NCBI RefSeq assembly: GCF_004135675.1
Contig: NZ_QHLX01000001.1
Coordinates: 1 to 64,000, forward strand
DNA length: 64,000 bases
Origin: Marinitoga lauensis
GTDB taxonomy: Bacteria > Thermotogota > Thermotogae > Petrotogales > Petrotogaceae
Direction of reading: 5' to 3'
Shown here in pieces: positions 17,436 to 28,261 of this stretch. Within the stretch, counting starts at the first letter, position 1, and each line of letters opens with the position of its first letter. Made by a program: the position numbers and the translations under genes. The notes under the pieces were generated by a model. It searched no databases, was not told where the DNA came from, and worked only from the letters and a program-made list of their open reading frames with translations.

Positions 17436-19294
17436 CTTTTTATAAAAAGAGAAATTAGCCACACACCTCCTCCTTTTTGGCTTTTCATGCGTGTTTTAGG
17501 AGATTATTTTTTTAAATTCATCTAATTCCATCATTTTTTTCGGTTTTTCTATTTTTAATGTTTTTAATATGGCTTTTTGAAAATCGTTTAAATTGGCTCT
17601 TAATGCAAATAATTTGTCTTTTAATCTTATTTCAGAGTATTCCATTTTTTTTATAGCTTCTCTTATTTTTTCATGAGAGTATTCAATATTATTTTTTTCC
17701 AGTTCTAATTCTAATGTTCTTTGAATTATGTAAGATATGAAACTCATTACAATATGTCCTTTTATTCTTTTCGGTGTCCAATGAAATACCGGTCTTGTTT
17801 CAAGATAATTTTTTAATGTTCTGAATGTTTCTTCTACTTTCCATAATGTATGATATTGTTCTAATATTTCTTTTGGCGATAGTTTTGTGTTTGTTATTAT
17901 TCCATAGTATCCATCGTATTTTTCATCATTTTCTATTTTTTCTATGTCCAATATATAATTTTGTTTGTTCTGTTCTTTTAAATATTTTTTCGCTCCTCTT
18001 TTACTTTTTGAATCTATATTTCCTTCTTCTAACATTTTTTTCGCTTTTTCTATTAATCGTAGTCTATCTGCTCTGTCTTTTTTGGCTCTTTCTTCTGAAT
18101 ATATTATGAGTAATCTTTTATTTTCATATTCTACTTCTCTATATTTTATTCCTTTTGCTATTTCTATGAATTCTCCTTCAAATATATTTACTTTTTTTAA
18201 CTGTTTTATTGATTTTCCTACTATGAATTCATAATTAGAATTTTCTACTACTTCTATATTTTTTTTACTCATCATTCCTCTATCTGCTACTACTATTACT
18301 TTTCCTAATTGATATTCTTTTTTCATTTTTTCTATTGAATCTTTAAATGTATGCCCTTCAAATGTATTTCCTGCATATATATCAAAACTAACTGGCATTC
18401 TATCCTGATCTATTGACATCCCTAATACTACTTGCGACTCATTAAATTTCTTATCCTTTGAATATCCCATTTGTAATATTTCATTTGTTTGTTGTGTTTC
18501 AAACGCTAATGTTGTTACATCGTAAAATACTAAATCTACCGTTGTATTAAACAAACTTATCCTTTGATTATACATATGTTTTTCTATCGACTCTTTATTA
18601 TCTGCTAATATATCCAATGTTCTGTATAACCAGTGCAACATTACATCTTTTTCTTCCAGGTCTTTTTCTTTTTTAACTTCCACTTTGTTATATCCAAAAT
18701 ACTCTAAATTATTAAATATTCCCAATTTACTCTTCGGTTCTACTATTCTATTCATCACCATTATTTTTAACATTTCTTCTGCATTGTATTTTATTTCTTT
18801 ATCCAGTCTTTCAAAATATCTTTTCATCTCATATCTTTCAAATATCTTATTTACTATTACTTTGGCTCCGTAATTTCTTCTTGCTATTTCTTCCATTAAA
18901 TCATCTTCTATTTTTTCATATTCATCTATTTCAAATATTTTAAAAAGACTATCTACAAGTTTTGTTATATCTTTTTTACTATACTTATCTATATTTCCAA
19001 AATTTATTACTGTATGCTGTTTCACTTTTCCATTTTCTCTTTTGCTTTCCATTATCCTTAAATATCTTTTTCCTTTCACTTTTGATATTTTAGGATACAT
19101 TTTAAAACATCTCCTTTCAGTGGTTGTCATATATATTATACCACCAAAAGGACTAATATATTACTAATTATAGTTAATTCTCTGTAACAAAAGTTAGCCA
19201 CACAATTTTTCGACTTCCTGAAAAATACACGCCTCAAACCCGCATTCTACCGTTCCATTTCCCTTAAAATCGCCAAATTGCTGTCAAAGGCAGG
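17364..19294 (-). mobile_element. IS1634-family insertion sequence, copy 2
   Basis: A 1,931-bp element ending CCTGAGTTTGACA on the left and CTGTCAAAGGCAGG on the right (imperfect inverted repeats), with the transposase on the minus strand. It lies between 314/315-bp direct repeats in module C, upstream of the intact maturase. Confidence 0.9.
17496..19100 (-). CDS. IS1634-family transposase, copy 2
   Basis: 534 residues from ATG 19100 (MYPKISKVKGKRYLRIMES), which follows AAGGAGATG; an upstream start at 19130 lacks a site. Catalytic motifs FYDVTTL, VVADRGMMSKK and WKVEETFRTLK are as in copy 1. The central 400 residues are virtually identical to copy 1 while both ends are different, for example the C-terminal KPKKMMELDEFKKIIS. 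Intact. Confidence 0.9.
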   Translation of the reverse strand: MYPKISKVKGKRYLRIMESKRENGKVKQHTVINFGNIDKYSKKDITKLVDSLFKIFEIDEYEKIEDDLMEEIARRNYGAKVIVNKIFERYEMKRYFERLDKEIKYNAEEMLKIMVMNRIVEPKSKLGIFNNLEYFGYNKVEVKKEKDLEEKDVMLHWLYRTLDILADNKESIEKHMYNQRISLFNTTVDLVFYDVTTLAFETQQTNEILQMGYSKDKKFNESQVVLGMSIDQDRMPVSFDIYAGNTFEGHTFKDSIEKMKKEYQLGKVIVVADRGMMSKKNIEVVENSNYEFIVGKSIKQLKKVNIFEGEFIEIAKGIKYREVEYENKRLLIIYSEERAKKDRADRLRLIEKAKKMLEEGNIDSKSKRGAKKYLKEQNKQNYILDIEKIENDEKYDGYYGIITNTKLSPKEILEQYHTLWKVEETFRTLKNYLETRPVFHWTPKRIKGHIVMSFISYIIQRTLELELEKNNIEYSHEKIREAIKKMEYSEIRLKDKLFALRANLNDFQKAILKTLKIEKPKKMMELDEFKKIIS

Positions 19295-19609
19295 AAAATA
19301 TAATTGAAAGGAGGGATAAAATGCAAGGTGTAAAAGTAATAAAAAAACCTAGACCAAAATTATCAAGTATTTTCACTAATAATGATGGATGTACAAATAC
19401 AAATTGTAATTGCAATGGCAAATAAAATTTTTAATAGGAGGGAGTATTCCCTCCATGCTAGTTAGAATGATATAGAACAAACTACATAGTTAAAACCAAT
19501 TAAAATTAATATTTAGTTTTTTAGAGGTGATCTTATGAAAAAATCAAAATATACAATATATAAAAAAATAGATGACAAAATAATATTATTTAATACATTA
19601 TACCATTCT
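19295..19609. repeat. Right 315-bp target duplication of the second IS1634-type element
   Basis: Copy of 17050-17363 with one additional G. It restores the precursor gene and the 5' end of the maturase downstream of the IS, so the maturase operon stays readable. Confidence 0.9.
19321..19425 (+). CDS. Cys-rich precursor peptide C1, right copy
   Basis: Identical 34-residue peptide to that at 17076 with the same AAAGGAGGG site. It lies 109 bases upstream of the intact maturase, the usual place for its substrate gene. A GGAGGGAGTATTCCCTCC hairpin at about 19435-19453 between the two could attenuate the maturase relative to the precursor. Confidence 0.72.
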   Translation: MQGVKVIKKPRPKLSSIFTNNDGCTNTNCNCNGK

Positions 19610-20809
19610 CTTGTTATATTTGATAATTACTATGAAAAAGAACTAATGAAATTATTGATTTCTCCTAATGAATTTCTAAAAAATACTAATAAAAATTTTT
19701 ATAAATTATTAATAGAAAATAAATTTTTAGTAGAGGATGATATAAACGAATTAGATTTATTAAAAAAATATTACGAATCATTTATTAATGAAAATTTAAT
19801 AATTAAAATATTTCTAACCCATTATTGTAATTTTAATTGTTCATATTGCTATCAAAATCATCAAAGAATTCATATATCGGATATTTATGAAAATGCTATA
19901 ATTAATTTTATAAAAAACAAAATAAATTCAAACATTAAGTCGGTTGTCTTGACGTTTTTCGGTGGAGAACCTATGTTATTAAAGGATAAAATTTTTAAAA
20001 TTTCAGAATCTGTATATAACATAATAAATAATAAAAATATAAAATTAATTGCGAATATAGTAACAAATGGTTCGATCTTCGATGAGAAATTTTATACAAA
20101 ACTATCAAAAGTTTCTGAACATATTAATATTCAAATAACACAGGATGGTTCAAAAAAGCGACATAATAAAAAGAGACCTTTTAAATCGGGTAATGGTTCA
20201 TATGAGATTATAATAAAAAATTTAAAAAAGTTAGATAATTTAAAAATTAAAAATATTAACGTCGTTTATAGATTAAATATTGATGAAGATTTTACAAAAA
20301 AAGATTTTGATGATTTGTACAAATTCAAAAATATAAATTATTTTCTTTCTATTGTAGGAATATTTAATAATCCAGAACAAGAAAAAAATGCAAATAACGA
20401 TAAATATGTATATGATTTGTTAAAAAAAGCGAAAGAAAAAGGTTTTGAAATTTCTAGCTTTTTTAAAAATCCATTATATAGTTGCAGTGCAGGATTACCA
20501 AATACTTTTACATTTACACCAGATGGTAAGATTACAATATGTACGGGAATAGAACCACTTAATAATGAAAATAATATGGGATATCTTGATCTAAAAGGTA
20601 ATTTAATAATAACAAATAAAAAATTATATAATAAATTATATAGCAGAAATAGAGATGTTTTTGAATTTGAAGAGTGTAGAAAATGTAACTTACTTCCTAT
20701 TTGTTTTGGTGGTTGTGCCTATGCAAGAAAAATAAAAGAGAAAAATGATTTTTGTATTCCAGAAAAATATTATCTTAAAGAAGCGATAGAAGTGGAATTA
20801 GAGGTGTAA
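19535..20809 (+). CDS. Radical SAM/SPASM peptide maturase C (complete)
   Basis: 424 residues, ATG after AGAGGTGAT. Residues 1-80 form a small N-terminal domain that could bind the precursor leader (inference). The radical SAM core has CNFNCSYC (CxxxCxxC) near residue 92, FFGGEP near 143 and IVTNGSIF. The SPASM region has CSAGLPNTFTFTPDGKITIC and C-x2-C-x5-C-x3-C in CRKCNLLPICFGGC, then a late CIPEK. This set is typical of enzymes that build thioether or C-C crosslinks in Cys-rich ribosomal peptides. It is the only complete maturase of the three modules, so it may serve all precursors. Two bases separate it from the exporter at 20812. Confidence 0.88.
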   Translation: MKKSKYTIYKKIDDKIILFNTLYHSLVIFDNYYEKELMKLLISPNEFLKNTNKNFYKLLIENKFLVEDDINELDLLKKYYESFINENLIIKIFLTHYCNFNCSYCYQNHQRIHISDIYENAIINFIKNKINSNIKSVVLTFFGGEPMLLKDKIFKISESVYNIINNKNIKLIANIVTNGSIFDEKFYTKLSKVSEHINIQITQDGSKKRHNKKRPFKSGNGSYEIIIKNLKKLDNLKIKNINVVYRLNIDEDFTKKDFDDLYKFKNINYFLSIVGIFNNPEQEKNANNDKYVYDLLKKAKEKGFEISSFFKNPLYSCSAGLPNTFTFTPDGKITICTGIEPLNNENNMGYLDLKGNLIITNKKLYNKLYSRNRDVFEFEECRKCNLLPICFGGCAYARKIKEKNDFCIPEKYYLKEAIEVELEV

Positions 20810-20811
20810 AA

Positions 20812-22376
20812 ATGGATTTGAAGTTAAAAAATAGATTATTGTTTTTATTTGAAATATTATTAAGAGTTGTGAAAGCTGTATTATTACCATTATTACTTAA
20901 ATGGATAATAGATATGATTACACAAAATCCTCAAATGTCGTTATATGGAGCATATTTGTATTCAATAATATTAATTATTGAATTAACTCTATTATTATAT
21001 TTTGGAGTTGCAAATAGACATATATGGCCTATATTTTATAAAGAAAAAATAAAATTATACTTATTTAAATCATTACATGACAAGAAAAAACTTTTTGATA
21101 ATGGGACATTGCTAAACATGATATTTGATGATACATATAATGACGTTGAACCAAATCAAATATTTTTTGCTATGTTTTATGGAAGACTGATAATAAGTAT
21201 AATATCGCTTGGCCTTATAGGATATATTGCAGGAGAAAAATATTTTATATTATCCTTAATTTATATAATCTTAATAGCTTTAAATTTACAATTACACCAT
21301 AAGATAAAATATGACAAAGTTAATGAAAAATATAAAAAACTTGTAGATAATCAAATGGATTTTATTTCTGGATATAAATCAATTTCTCAATATAATGTAT
21401 TTGATAAATTTTATAAAATGAAAGAACGATATGAGAATGAAAATATAAAAGAACATATGAAATATTATATAAAATATGCCTTTTTGAATCAAATCAATAC
21501 TTTAATAATGATTTTTTTTAATGTAATTATGATTTATATGCTATTAACGGATATAAAAAATGGTTTGATAACATTAGGAACATATTTTATGATATTTGAA
21601 CTCAAAGAAAATGTTGTGGATCCAATAGAAGTTTTTAAATTTCTAATAAATGAATATAAAAGAATAAAGGTTAGTAGAAATAAGTTGAAAGAAATAGATA
21701 AAATTGAAGAAATAGAATTAAATGAAAATATTGAAAGGATATTAGAAATAACAGAAAATCCTCAAATAGAATTAAAAAATATAAATTTTCAATATAATGA
21801 CAAAAAAACAATATTTGAAAATTTAAATCTAAAATTATCCGGTAAAGGATTGTATGTAATAAAAGGAGAAAGCGGTAGAGGAAAAAGTACATTGATAAAA
21901 ATGATATTAAGAATTATAGAACCACAATCTGGTGAAATAAAATTAAATGGAATAAATATAAAAAAGCAGAATATTAATTATATAAAAAATAATATAAAAG
22001 TATTAATGCAAGATAGTTCTTCTGTATATGGTTCTATAAAAGAAAATATAGATTTTGGAAGAAATTATGGAAGGGAGCAAATAATTGAGACACTTGACAG
22101 AATAGCCTTAAATAAATTCAAGGAAAATATTGATTATATAATTGATTTTAATGGTGAAAATATTTCTGGAGGACAATTAAAAAGAATATTAATAGGAAGA
22201 ACAATAATTGACAATTCAAAAATAGTAATATTTGATGAACATTTACAAATTTAGATGAATACAATAAGAATTTAATAATAAAAATAATAGAGGAAATAAA
22301 AGAAAAAAAGATGTGTATAGTAATAAGCCATGAAAACATTCTTGACAAAATAGCGGATAAAATCATAAATTTATAA
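20812..22376 (+). CDS. ABC exporter C1, frameshifted near the C-terminus
   Basis: ATG 20812 is two bases after the maturase stop. A six-helix transmembrane domain (residues 1-300) is followed by Walker A GESGRGKST and signature ISGGQLKRILIGR. In Walker B the frame breaks at 22240: IVIFDEHLQI-stop is read where one more C would give FDEPFTNLDEYN, and the other frame continues to VISHENILDKIADK and a stop at 22376. Joined length about 521 residues. Likely exports the matured peptide; no peptidase domain. Confidence 0.8.
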
Positions 22377-22385
22377 GGTGAGACT

Positions 22386-23986
22386 ATGTGGAAATTATTA
22401 AAAAATGTCGGATATAAAAATTTGATTATTTTCTTTTTAGCTGTAATATTTGGAGTGTTATCAATGGTATTTCAAATTGGAATACCATTACAAATAAGAG
22501 AGATACTTGATTATACTATTAATAATAAAGATATAAAAATTCAAATGATTATAACACTATTTTTGATATATATAATATCAGAAATTACTGAATTAATAAG
22601 TGGAATATTATCAACATATACAGAAATTTCTTCAGAAAAAGAATTAAGAAAAAAATTATTAAAAAATATAATAAATAACAAGAGCGAAAAAATATCCGAA
22701 AAAGGGGTAGGATATATTCAGACATTAATATTTGATGATATAGAAACATTTTTATCCATAATGCAACCAAGGATAGTAATAACATCATTATATACATTAT
22801 ATATACTTATTTCAGGATATATAATGTTCAAGATAAATATATTATATACAGTAATAATAATTTTTTATCTCATAAGCATATTTTTTTACTTTAAAATAGC
22901 TTTTAAAAAAATTCAAAAGGATTTCAGGAAGTTCAAAATAGTAAAAGAGAATTAAAAGCAAAAATCGAAAATCTATTAAAAGCACGTATAGATTTATATT
23001 TATATAATAAAATCAAATATTTTTTTGAAAAACAAAATAAAGGCTTTGATGAATTTACAGAAAAAAATACAAGAGCATATTCGATTAACCATATATATAT
23101 TAATATGATGCCAGAATATATAAGAACAATATCTTTTTCAATGATATTGATAATATCTATATATCAATTAATTTCTGGAATAATTACAATTGGAACATTT
23201 CAGATGATATTAAATTATTCTGGAACAATATTTATTATAGCTCAACAATTATCAATAATTACATCAGATATATCAAGAGCTCTCTCAACCAAAAATATTT
23301 TATTAGAATATATTGAAGATAATAAAAGAAAATCCTATAAAAAACCTAAAGAAGAAATAAATAATATTTTAGTTAAAAACTTATCATATGGATATAATGG
23401 ATCTAATTTAATTGAAAATCTTTCATTTTCTGCATATAAAAATGAAATTATAATAATAAAAGGACAAAGTGGAATAGGAAAAACAACTTTATTGGATATT
23501 TTAAGTGGAAGAAAAGAAATAGGAAAAGGTGAAATAAAAATAAACAATAATAATGATATAGGTATTAAAGATATAACTGACAAAATATCTTATATGACAC
23601 AAAATGATTATATATTTAATGAGAGTGTATATGAAAATATATCCTTGGGAAGAAATATAGATAAAGAAAAAATAAGGGAAATACTTGACTTTCTTAAATT
23701 AAAAGATATCCCTCTTGATTATAATTTAGAAAAAAATGGAAATAATATATCTGGAGGACAAAAATCAAGAATTTTACTTGCACGAGCATTAATAGCTAAA
23801 GAAAAAGAAATAATATTACTTGATGAACCTTTAAATGGTGTTGATAAAAAAACTAAGAAGAAGATTCTTGATGGATTAAATAAGTTTTTAAAAAATAAAA
23901 TTGTAATAATATCAACGCATGATAAAGATATAAGCAAAATAGGAAAAATTGTAGACATTGAAAAATATTCAAACTATTCTATTTAA
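22386..23986 (+). CDS. ABC exporter C2, frameshifted in the middle
   Basis: ATG 22386 nine bases after exporter C1. Transmembrane part 22386 to about 22940, then a shift (near AAAAGGATTTCAGG) into the frame that runs FQEVQNSKRELKAKI to 23986. The nucleotide-binding domain has Walker A GQSGIGKTT, signature ISGGQKSRILLARAL, Walker B ILLDEPLNGVD and H-loop STHD. With C1 it may form a heterodimeric exporter, since they are tandem, similar in size and divergent in sequence. Confidence 0.8.
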
Positions 23987-24283
23987 AAAGTTATTAGGAT
24001 TAATAAAAATTCTTCATTCAACAACATCGCCTGATCTTAAATTTCAATGTTCTGAACCAGAATATTAGTTCGGATTTATAAAATTGAACACAAACCAGTT
24101 TTTCAGAAATCTTCAATATAAATCTTAATGATCAACAACACAATACGCCACAATAAAATAAAAAATTAACAATATAAATAAATCAGTCGATATAATAAAA
24201 ATGTAAATTTATTAAAATTAATAAAATAAAAATTCACACAGAATTTATATTAATGTTATTGTTTTTTTGATAAAATTATTGTA
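23987..24283. other. AT-rich intergenic stretch
   Basis: About 300 bases between exporter C2 and the promoter region at 24284. No open frame with a ribosome site, no convincing hairpin terminator and no RNA gene seen. Confidence 0.5.
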
Positions 24284-24424
24284 AATTGAAAATAAAAACA
24301 ATATTTATTGTAATATGATAAAAATCATTAAGAGTTTTAAGTTCTTAACTGAATATTATTAGCAATAAGAAGCTAAAAAATACTTTAAATTTAAAAATAT
24401 AATCAAATTCGAAAGGGGGACAAC
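24284..24424 (+). promoter_or_regulatory. Duplicated promoter/leader region, copy 1
   Basis: TTGAAA (24286-24291), 17-base spacer, TGTAAT (24309-24314), then ATGATAAAAATCAT (an inverted repeat), AAGAGTTTTAAGTT and a roughly 110-base leader ending ATCAAATTCGAAAGGGGG before the ATG at 24425. The whole region is closely similar to 28124-28261 ahead of another transporter operon, so both are probably co-regulated. Confidence 0.65.
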
Positions 24425-25151
24425 ATGAAAATAATAGAAGCAAAAAATATAAAGAAAAAATTTAAAGATTTAGAAGTTTTGAAAAATATAAATTTTTCAA
24501 TTAATAAAGGTGACTTTGCGGTAATCATTGGAAAAAATGGAAGTGGGAAAAGTACATTATTAAAAATTGCAATAGGTTTATTATTACCTGATGAAGGTGA
24601 TATAAAAGTGCTTAATCGTGATGTAAAAAAGAATGGAAAAAATTATCAAAAGAAATAGGAGTGGTTCTTACCAACGAAAGAAGCTTATATTGGAAATTAA
24701 CTGCTTATGAAAATTTAGATATTTTTGGTGGTATATATGGAGTAAAAAGAAATTGAGAAAGGAAAAAATTAATTTTTTACTTGACAAATTCAATCTCTCT
24801 CAATTTAAAGATAGACCAGTTGAGAATTTTTCAACAGGAATGAGAAAGAAATTAATGTTATGTAAAGCACTTATTCATGAGCCGAAAGTATTATTTTTAG
24901 ATGAAATACTAAATGGCCTTGATCCAGAAGCAACATATGAAATGATAGAATATTTAAATGAATTAAATAATAACGGATTAACCATCTTTATGATCAGTCA
25001 TATTCTTCATGTTTTTTCAGAAGATACAAATATATATTTATTAAAAGAAGGAACATTTAAATTAAAAACAAGATTTGGAGATATAAAAGAAGAGAACGAT
25101 AATATTTATGAATATTTTAAAGATATAGTAAAAAGCGAGGAATTAGCATGA
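24425..25151 (+). CDS. ABC transporter ATPase (ABC-2 type), two frameshifts
   Basis: ATG 24425 after GAAAGGGGGAC. The N-terminal part has Walker [10 protein letters not shown] and breaks at 24656; the sequence goes on in another frame as [32 protein letters not shown], then a second shift in an A run near 24746 leads to the open part 24753-25151 with signature [15 protein letters not shown] and Walker [13 protein letters not shown] (DEI in place of the usual DEP) and H-loop SH. About 240 residues when joined. It is followed with overlap by its permeases. Confidence 0.75.
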
Positions 25152-25909
25152 AAGAATTAATGACTCTGGTAAAGAAAGACTGGCTTATAAGAAAAAAATA
25201 TAAATTCATATGGATAAATATGGCATTAACTCCATTTTTCATGATAGGACCGTATATATTCACATCTAAATTATTTAATAAAATTGACTTTTCTGAAAGC
25301 ATATTAATTGGAACATTATTATGGTATTGGTTAAATCAATACTTTTGGGGGTTGGAGATGGTTTTGGAGAAGAAAGGCTGAAGGTACATTAATTTCTATA
25401 ATAATATCCCTATATCTTCGTTAAAATTTTTATTTTCAAAAAGCATTGATACTTTTCTCACAAATATTTATTTAACTATATTTACATTAATATTCTTTTC
25501 AATATCTGGAATAACAATAAAAATAAGTATATGGATATTTATTCTATTATTGATGAGCGGTATATACATAACCTTTTTTTCAATATTCTTTGCCGCATTA
25601 GCTTTATGGAAAAAGAAAATAGGAAGTATTAATTATACACTTCAGTATTTTATAGGGCTTCTTTCTGGAATGACCAGTCCTGTAAATTATTATCCTATAT
25701 ATATAAAAGCGATATCATATATAATCCCACTAACTTACTTAATATCTATAGGAAGAAATATTATTCAAAATGGAAGTGTCGATAATAAAAGTATATATAT
25801 GCTTTTAATATTAACAATAATAAGTTTTTTATATTTGATTATAGGAATATTAATGTTGAAAAAAGTGGAAAGATATACACGTGAAAAAGGTGAGTGGGAA
25901 TCATGGTAA
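25148..25909 (+). pseudogene. ABC-2 type permease, several frameshifts
   Basis: ATG 25148 overlaps the ATPase stop. The open part to 25381 has one helix; the continuation (GDGFGEER, GTLISIII, SSLKFLFSKSIDTFL) changes frame about three times between 25346 and 25430, starting in a GGGGG run. From about 25440 to 25909 it is open with membrane helices and a TSPVNYYPIYIKAISYIIP segment typical of ABC-2 permeases. At least three indels within 90 bases argue for real decay or a bad stretch of assembly. Confidence 0.65.
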
Positions 25910-26707
25910 ATAGCCTATATCTTGCAAAAGCAAACTTTTTAACAGCAAGAAAATATAAAATAGATTGGTATGGAGCTTTTTTTACACCGCTATTGACAAT
26001 AATACCGGTTTTTTTATTATATATTTTTGGTGAAAAAAGCGGGTTAGCACAATTTTTTTATGGAAATACAAATACGAAAAACATATTTGGATATGTTTTA
26101 ATTGGTGCAGCATATTGGAATTATATAGAAATATTATGGGGAGTAATATTCACATTAAGGCATTATATGAAAATAGGACAATTAGAAGAAATATTTCTGA
26201 TGCCTGTAAGTCCATTGGGTTATATATTCGGATGGTCAGTATTAGGAATATTAAAAGTTACTTTAGAATCAATACCAATAATAATATTAGCAATAATCTC
26301 AAATATAACAACAATTAATATTTTTAATTTTTGGGAGCAATTGTTGTATTTATAATTTCTATGCTGGCATCATTTGGCTTTGTTTTTTTCTTTTTTGGTG
26401 TTACATTATTATTCAAAGATGGAGATGAACTGGTTAGTTTAATGGGAAACGCTGCACCTTTAATAGGAGGAATGTTTTTCCCAATAACGATTTTACCGGC
26501 ATTTTTGAGGGAATATCATATATATTTCCTTTTAGCTGGGGATTGGATATAATGCGACACTTATTAATGAACACAAATACTATTACAGATATAAAATTGG
26601 AATATATGATATTAATAATATTATCTTTTAGCTATTTGTTAATCGGAATAATTTCTTTCAAAATATTGGAGAAAAAATCCAGAAAACAGGGAATTCAAGG
26701 TTTTTAA
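25903..26707 (+). CDS. Second ABC-2 type permease, two frameshifts
   Basis: ATG 25903 (MVNSLYLAKANFLTARKYKI) overlaps the end of the preceding permease. Frame changes occur near 26330 (after IFNFWG) and near 26508 in a GAGGGA run (LRGISYIFPFSWGLD is restored). The end at 26707 follows FKILEKKSRKQG. About 268 residues when joined, six helices, with the FFPITILPAFLRGISY segment found in ABC-2 permeases. Two permeases behind one ATPase suggest a heterodimeric exporter. Confidence 0.72.
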
Positions 26708-26844
26708 CATTATGAAAATAGTTGAAAATCATAAAATATAATTCCTGTATATTTATAGATTAATTTTAAATGAAAATTGAAGATTTTTTATATTGTTTAT
26801 TTAAAATCAGATATAATAATGTTTTTTCATTAAGAGGTGTATAT

Positions 26845-28039
26845 ATGTTAGAAAAAATAATAAATAAAAGAAACTATTTTATGCATATAAATAAAATTAC
26901 CATTTCTATAAATATGCTTTTCTTTTTTTATTTTATGATTCATGATAGTTTAGAGATTACGATGCCATTGTTTTTTGAAAAATATAAAATAAACATAGTT
27001 TATTTAGGAATATTAATATCAATTAGTAAAATATTGAGATCTATTATTATTATACCAATTTCAAATATAAGAATGGATAAAAAGATAAAAATATTATATT
27101 TTGTATTATTTACCAATATTTTATTAAATGTTTTCTCAATCATATTAAGGAATGTGTATCTTATCCTCTTTTATTTTTTATTTTTTCTTATTTCTACAAG
27201 TGTTTTTAATGTAATTATAAATCCTATCCTGGCAATAAACACACCAGAAGATAAATTAGGAATCACTTTTGGTATAAGGACGTATTTTTATATATTGGGT
27301 GTTTCACAGGATTATTAATTACAGGAAAAATTATTGATATAAGCAATAATTATAATAATCTTTCTTTTATGTATATTATTCTATTTGTTTTCTTAATATT
27401 GAATTTAAAGAGTATACAAAAATTAAATGGAGTTAATTTATCATATTCGGAGAATAAAAAAATAAACACTCAGCAAATAAATTAGTAAATATATTTAAGA
27501 TCGAAAAAAGATTTCTTTATTATATTGTTGTTAGTACAATAATAATTCTTGGAACAAGTAGCCTGACATACATGCCATTAATTGGAAAAGAATATGGAAT
27601 AAGTGATAGTGGAATATATTATATATTTTCATCTTCAATATTTTTTTCTGCTTTTATGTCTTTAATAGGTGGAATAATAATAGATAAATTCAATAAGAAA
27701 AAATATATATAATAAACACATTTTTATATTTAATAGTATTATATTTGTTTAGTATAAATAACAAAATTCTGTTTGTTATAGGTATTTTAATTACTTCAGT
27801 TCAAATGGCATTTGCAAATATCAATAGCACATATCTTTTGAAACGTTTTCAAATGAAAAAATTGAAAAATATTGGGGAATAATAAGTGTAGTTTCTTTAA
27901 TCTCTTCAAGTATGGGATATTTTTATCTGGATATTTATGGGAAATAAATCCATCGATTATGTTATTATTTTCTTTTCTAACAACTTTTTTAGGATTTATT
28001 TTAACGTTTAAATTACCAGTAAAAAATGATAGGATGTGA
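26845..28039 (+). pseudogene. MFS-type transporter, multiple frameshifts
   Basis: ATG 26845 follows AAGAGGTG. The first 158 residues have four or five helices (SISKILRSIIIIPISNIRMDKK is MFS-like). Then the frame changes near 27303, 27475, 27710, 27840 and 27920, with recognisable membrane segments throughout (TSSLTYMPLIGKEYGI, SLIGGIIIDKFNKKKY) up to a stop at 28039. A probable drug or peptide efflux protein now broken. At least five lesions in 1.2 kb is denser than the window average. Confidence 0.6.
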
Positions 28040-28123
28040 TTTAGAAAGTTATACAGATAGAAATATTGAAAAATTTTTATTGATACATATTTATCCGAAC
28101 TAGTAGAAAAATATTAGAAATGA

Positions 28124-28261
28124 ATTTGAAAATAAAAACAATATTTATTATAATATGATAAAAATCATTAAGAGTTTTAAGTCTTTAACTGAATATTAAT
28201 GACAATGAAAAGTGAAAATATTTTAAATTTAAAAATATAATCAAATTCGAAAGGGGATAAT
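28124..28261 (+). promoter_or_regulatory. Duplicated promoter/leader region, copy 2
   Basis: TTGAAA (28126-28131), 17-base spacer, TATAAT (28149-28154), then the same ATGATAAAAATCAT repeat, AAGAGTTTTAAG and ATCAAATTCGAAAGGGG ribosome site as copy 1. The -10 is a better consensus match than copy 1. Confidence 0.68.

Noticed and set aside
17825-18873. Plus-strand open frames opposite the second IS1634 transposase
   Set aside because: Shadow frames; the same hydrophobic shadows appear opposite copy 1, as expected from identical coding sequence.
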